Source of the DNA: Chryseobacterium balustinum
Lineage (GTDB): Bacteria > Bacteroidota > Bacteroidia > Flavobacteriales > Weeksellaceae
Assembly (NCBI RefSeq): GCF_900168205.1
Contig: NZ_FUZE01000005.1
Location: 161,676 to 225,675 of the forward strand
Reading direction: 5' to 3'
DNA: 64,000 nt
Of this stretch, positions 60,641 to 64,000 are shown piece after piece (position 1 is the first letter of the stretch; each line of letters opens with the position of its first letter). A program made the position numbers and the translations under genes. The notes below the pieces were generated by a model, which had not been told where the DNA came from, did no database searches, and worked only from the letters and a program-made list of their open reading frames with translations.

Positions 60641-63127
60641 ATGAACAAAACAATACTTTTTGCTTTACTTCTCATTCAAACATTAATCAAAGCACAATTT
60701 TCAGAGCGCAATTTATCCTCTGAAAAATGGCAATTCAAAAACTCCAAAGAAAATAAATGGCTCACGGCCTCCGTGCCGGGAACGGTGCATTTGGATTTGA
60801 TGAATAACAAACTTATTCCCGACCCTTATAAAGATGAAAATGAGAAAAAAGTACAGTGGGTTGAAAATGAAGATTGGGATTATCAGACGGTTTTTAAAAT
60901 TTCCGCTAAAGAATTAGAAAATCAGAATGCAGATTTGGTTTTTCATGGGCTGGATACGTTTTCTGAAATTTATTTAAATGGAAAACGGTTGAAGAAAACT
61001 GATAATATGTTTAGAACCTGGAAAATTCCGGTGAAAAATGATTTAAAAATTGGAAATAATATTTTACAGATTAAATTTAAATCTTCAGTAAATATTGGAA
61101 AAGATTTAGCGAAAAAAGTTCCGTTTACAATGCCGGAATCACCACGAAGTTTTGTAAGAAAAGCGCAATATCAGTTCGGCTGGGATTGGGGGCCGAGATT
61201 AGTCACTGCAGGAATTTGGAAATATGTAAAATTGAATTTCTGGAATCAGGCAAAAATTGAAAATATAAAAATAGAACATAAAGCTTTAACAAAACAAAGA
61301 GCTGATTTAAATATTTATGCGGAAATTTTCGCTGAGCAAAGCGGAAAGTATAGTTTTTTAATCAATAATGAAACGCGTGATGTTTCTTTACAGGAAGGTT
61401 CAAATAAGATTTCAATTCCTTTTCAGATTACAAATCCAAAACTTTGGCAACCCAACGGTTGGGGTGAACCTACTTTGTATGATTTAAAAGTTTCTCTTAA
61501 AAAAGATTCAAAAACTCTAAGTTTTAAATCTGAAAGAATTGGTCTCAGAACCATCGAATTAGTTCAGGAAAAAGACGAAAAAGGAAAATCTTTTTACTTT
61601 AAGGTTAATGGAAACCCGATGTACGCAAAGGGAACCAACTGGATTCCGTCTGACAGCTTCACACAGAGAATTACCAAAGAAAAATATAAAAAACTTATCC
61701 AAGATTGTAAAGATGCCAACATGAATATGATTCGTGTTTGGGGTGGAGGAATTTATGAAGATGACGAATTTTACAAAGCCTGCGACGAAAACGGTATTCT
61801 GGTTTGGCAGGATTTTATGTTTGCCGGAAGTTTTTATCCGTCAGACGAAGATTTTTTGAAGAATGTAAAAGAGGAAGTTAAAGATCAGGTTAACCGACTT
61901 CAAAATCATCCGTCGATTGCTTTATGGTGCGGAAATAATGAAATTGATGAAGCGATTGTCAATTGGGGATATCAGAAGCAATTCAAATATTCAAAAGAAG
62001 ATTCATTGCAGGTTTGGAAAGATTACAAAAAGGTTTTTCATGAAGTGATTCCGAATGCTTTGAAGGAAAATTTAACCTCAGAAAAAAATATTTATTGGCC
62101 GACTTCACCATCGATTGGTTGGGGGCACAAAGAAAGCTTAACCGAAGGCGATTCTCATTATTGGGGAGTTTGGTGGGGTGAATTTCCTTTTGAAATTTAT
62201 AACGAAAAAGTTCCAAGATTTGCTTCAGAATATGGCTTTCAGGGAATGCCGAGTTTAGAAACCGTTAAATCTATGTTTTCAGTAAAATCGGATTTGAGTT
62301 TAGAAAATCCAACGATTAAAGCGCACGAAAAAAATGCAAGAGGATTTGAAATTATTCAGAAATACATGGAACGTGATTATGTGATTCCAAAAGATTTTGT
62401 GAAATACAATTACGTTTCCCAGCTTCTTCAGGCTCGCGGAATGCAGATTGCCATTGAAGCGCATCGTCGTGCAAAACCTTACAATATGGGAACTTTGTAT
62501 TGGCAATTAAACGATTGTTGGCCAGTGATTTCCTGGTCATCGATTGATTATTTAGGAAACTGGAAAGCTTTGCATTATCAGGTGAAAAGAAGCTTTGAAA
62601 ATCAGGTAATTTTAACCGAAGAAAAAGAGGAATTTCTGGATTTTTATGGGATTAATGATGAATTAAAAAATTTCGAAGATGTAAAAGTAGAAATCCAGGT
62701 TGTTGATTTTAATGGAAAAATTTTAAATGATTTAACTACTGTTCAGGATGGAAAAATACTCGATGGAATTGTGAAGTTTAATCATATAGAAATTAAAAAC
62801 TTAATTAAATATTCCAATAAAAATGAAGTCTTTTTAAAATTAATCTTAAAAGATAAAACCAAAAAAATTATTGCCCAAAACAATCATTTCTTCGTAAAAC
62901 CAAAAGATCTAAAACTTACAAAACCCAATATCAAAATCAAGAAAATCTCTGCAACAGAAATCGAAATTTCAACTGATATTTTGGCGAAAGATGTTTATTT
63001 GATGGGCGACACCCATTTTAGTGACAATTTTTTCGATTTGCTTCCAAAAACTTCAAAAAAAGTTACCCTTTCAAAATCATTAAAAAGCGTTGAGGTAATG
63101 ACTTTGTGGGATACAATGAATGAATAA
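60641..63127 (+). CDS. Exported beta-mannosidase, GH2
   Basis: This 828-residue glycosidase removes terminal beta-mannose, as in the core of N-glycans or mannans. The signal peptide ends near residue 18 (LLIQTLIKAQ). A sugar-binding jelly roll (about 20-195) and an Ig-like domain (about 200-300) precede the TIM barrel (about 305-650). Acid/base Glu434 is in WCGNNEIDEA and nucleophile Glu530 in ASEYGFQGMPS. FQFGWDWGPRL-type sequence (QFGWDWGPRLVTAGIWK) is a mannosidase hallmark. No T9SS tail is present. The ATG abuts the GxxExxY stop. Confidence 0.94.
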   Translation: MNKTILFALLLIQTLIKAQFSERNLSSEKWQFKNSKENKWLTASVPGTVHLDLMNNKLIPDPYKDENEKKVQWVENEDWDYQTVFKISAKELENQNADLVFHGLDTFSEIYLNGKRLKKTDNMFRTWKIPVKNDLKIGNNILQIKFKSSVNIGKDLAKKVPFTMPESPRSFVRKAQYQFGWDWGPRLVTAGIWKYVKLNFWNQAKIENIKIEHKALTKQRADLNIYAEIFAEQSGKYSFLINNETRDVSLQEGSNKISIPFQITNPKLWQPNGWGEPTLYDLKVSLKKDSKTLSFKSERIGLRTIELVQEKDEKGKSFYFKVNGNPMYAKGTNWIPSDSFTQRITKEKYKKLIQDCKDANMNMIRVWGGGIYEDDEFYKACDENGILVWQDFMFAGSFYPSDEDFLKNVKEEVKDQVNRLQNHPSIALWCGNNEIDEAIVNWGYQKQFKYSKEDSLQVWKDYKKVFHEVIPNALKENLTSEKNIYWPTSPSIGWGHKESLTEGDSHYWGVWWGEFPFEIYNEKVPRFASEYGFQGMPSLETVKSMFSVKSDLSLENPTIKAHEKNARGFEIIQKYMERDYVIPKDFVKYNYVSQLLQARGMQIAIEAHRRAKPYNMGTLYWQLNDCWPVISWSSIDYLGNWKALHYQVKRSFENQVILTEEKEEFLDFYGINDELKNFEDVKVEIQVVDFNGKILNDLTTVQDGKILDGIVKFNHIEIKNLIKYSNKNEVFLKLILKDKTKKIIAQNNHFFVKPKDLKLTKPNIKIKKISATEIEISTDILAKDVYLMGDTHFSDNFFDLLPKTSKKVTLSKSLKSVEVMTLWDTMNE

Positions 63128-63309
63128 ACAAAAAGACCGATTTTAAAAACCGGCCTAATTCAAATTTATCTACCTCTACATATTTACAGTTAAAACATTT
63201 GTGTATCGGATATCAAGCTAACGTGAAAAATATTTATTTATTTTGAAAGTTTAAAACTTTTTTTAAACATCGAAAACCCTACTGACAAACTGTTGTCATA
63301 AACTGCGAT
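63128..63309. other. Gap between mannosidase and DinB genes
   Basis: A weak CCGATTTT/AAAACCGG hairpin lies at about 63138-63155, a possible terminator. Nothing else was recognised before the promoter element at 63310. Confidence 0.5.
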
Positions 63310-63317
63310 TACCTTTG
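63310..63317 (+). promoter_or_regulatory. -7 element TACCTTTG
   Basis: An exact TAnnTTTG match 31 bases before the ATG at 63349. A TTG at 63293-63295 is only 14 bases away, shorter than usual for -33. Confidence 0.55.
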
Positions 63318-63348
63318 TCTTAAGATTAACAACTTAAAACAAAAAATT

Positions 63349-63840
63349 ATGACAACTACAGCAATTGCAACCCAACAGTTTATTTCTTCAGCACAAATGT
63401 TAGAACATTGGCAAGGCCACAGAAACCTTACAAGAAGGGTGATTGATGCATTTCCTGAAAAAGAATTATTTGAATTTTCAATTGGCGGAATGAGACCTTT
63501 CGCAAAGCTGGCAGTAGAATTAATCAGCATTGCAGGTCCTGGTTTGAAAGGAATTGTAGATCATCAGGAAGAAAAATTTTCTGAAGAAGCTTTTCAGCCA
63601 AAAACAAAAGAAGAGATTCTTGCAAAATGGGATTCTGAAACGGAAGTAATTAATCATTATTTTAATCTAATTTCTGAAGAAAGATTTCAGGAAATGTTTA
63701 ATTTATTTGGTCAGTACGAGTTTCCGGTGTATCAGAATATTCTTTATTTTATTGACAATGAAGTACATCACCGTGGTCAAGGGTATACTTATTTAAGAGC
63801 TTTGGGTATTGATCCGCCATTCTTTTGGGAAAGATTCTAA
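63349..63840 (+). CDS. DinB-family protein
   Basis: This 163-residue four-helix-bundle protein is of the DinB/YfiT type. Likely metal ligands are His20 or His24 (LEHWQGH), His in IVDHQEEKF near residue 70, and His in EVHHRGQGYTYLRALG near 146. HHRGQ is the most telling motif. DinB proteins are often thiol-dependent transferases or hydrolases (related to bacillithiol and mycothiol enzymes), but the role of this one is unknown. It has its own promoter and terminator. Confidence 0.9.
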   Translation: MTTTAIATQQFISSAQMLEHWQGHRNLTRRVIDAFPEKELFEFSIGGMRPFAKLAVELISIAGPGLKGIVDHQEEKFSEEAFQPKTKEEILAKWDSETEVINHYFNLISEERFQEMFNLFGQYEFPVYQNILYFIDNEVHHRGQGYTYLRALGIDPPFFWERF

Positions 63841-63860
63841 GCATAATTGATGCTCTCATA

Positions 63861-63894
63861 AAAAACGCTTTCAGAATTTCTGAAAGCGTTTTAT
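63861..63894 (+). terminator. Terminator of the DinB gene
   Basis: AAAACGCTTTCAGAA against TTCTGAAAGCGTTTT is nearly perfect over 14 pairs, with T runs. No feature was recognised from 63895 to the window end. Confidence 0.9.
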
Positions 63895-64000
63895 TGTATA
63901 AAAATACTCCTTTAGATTTATACTAGGAAAAATAATATATTTATGTAAGAAGAGAAAAGTGTTTAAGTAAACTAAGATACACTCCGAGTAAAACTCATAG

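Noticed and set aside
51015..63127. Polysaccharide utilisation locus
   Set aside because: No SusC/SusD pair, no hybrid two-component or sigma/anti-sigma regulator, and the glycosidase genes are scattered among unrelated genes.

Overview
The window reads as chromosomal DNA of a Flavobacteriia (Bacteroidota) species, most likely Chryseobacterium or another Weeksellaceae member. That placement is inferred from the AT-rich composition, many secreted proteins ending in type IX secretion (T9SS) sorting domains, flavobacterial promoter elements (TAnnTTTG at -7, sometimes TTG at -33), weak ribosome binding sites and the gene families present. No tRNA, rRNA, IS transposase, prophage or CRISPR array was recognised. 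Several starts differ from the longest open frame because a promoter, a signal peptide or an in-frame stop decides them.

Layout. 1-6338: three tandem T9SS cargo proteins built from FN3 and GEVED-like modules with nearly identical 3' ends. 6466-9435: K+ channel with a zinc ribbon plus a small membrane protein, then NIF3 and a coiled-coil protein of the zinc-ribbon family that has lost its cysteines. 9718-13266: acyl-CoA ligase, acyl-CoA dehydrogenase and a small membrane protein. 13407-21773: DUF4349 lipoprotein, a lipoprotein with a reprolysin-type T9SS protease, prfC, and a T9SS type B choice-of-anchor L protein. 21829-27000: housekeeping block rsmA, ftsX, DUF3098, uppP, truB, a small beta-barrel, rluF. 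27213-29709: three tandem secreted paralogues of unknown function. 29975-31765: rpsA with a structured leader. 32196-37565: two tandem M36 fungalysin-like T9SS proteases. 37684-43436: DMT exporter, alpha/beta hydrolase, repeat-rich gap, rplS, T9SS metallophosphatase. 43612-49764: CoA-transferase A and B genes split by an opposing ABC exporter gene, then aldehyde dehydrogenase and an AraC-type regulator. 49835-53261: DUF4197 protein and GH20 hexosaminidase. 53278-57397: a reactive-sulfur module (Crp/Fnr regulator, TauE, persulfide dioxygenase-rhodanese, two YeeE-like half transporters). 57481-63840: glycosylasparaginase, an EF-hand-like lipoprotein, cutC, a duplicated structured repeat followed by a GxxExxY nuclease-fold gene, GH2 beta-mannosidase and a DinB-family protein.

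How parts work together. The secreted proteases, hexosaminidase, glycosylasparaginase and beta-mannosidase suit a life degrading proteins and glycoproteins; the three glycan enzymes between 51 and 63 kb match the bonds of an N-glycan core. The sulfur module resembles the staphylococcal cst system. Both of its transcription units carry the same 18-bp motif at the same distance from a -7-like element, so it is a good candidate for a regulon of the adjacent Crp/Fnr protein.

The most unusual structure is at 59841-60640: two roughly 154-nt elements, 199 nt apart, each with nested inverted repeats bounded by ACGCAAAG and CTTTGCGT, directly upstream of a PD-(D/E)XK-fold GxxExxY gene. Other points of note are a dispersed palindromic repeat family with two divergent copies (24834 and 39905), leader structures before rpsA and rplS, and the cysteine-less zinc-ribbon protein.
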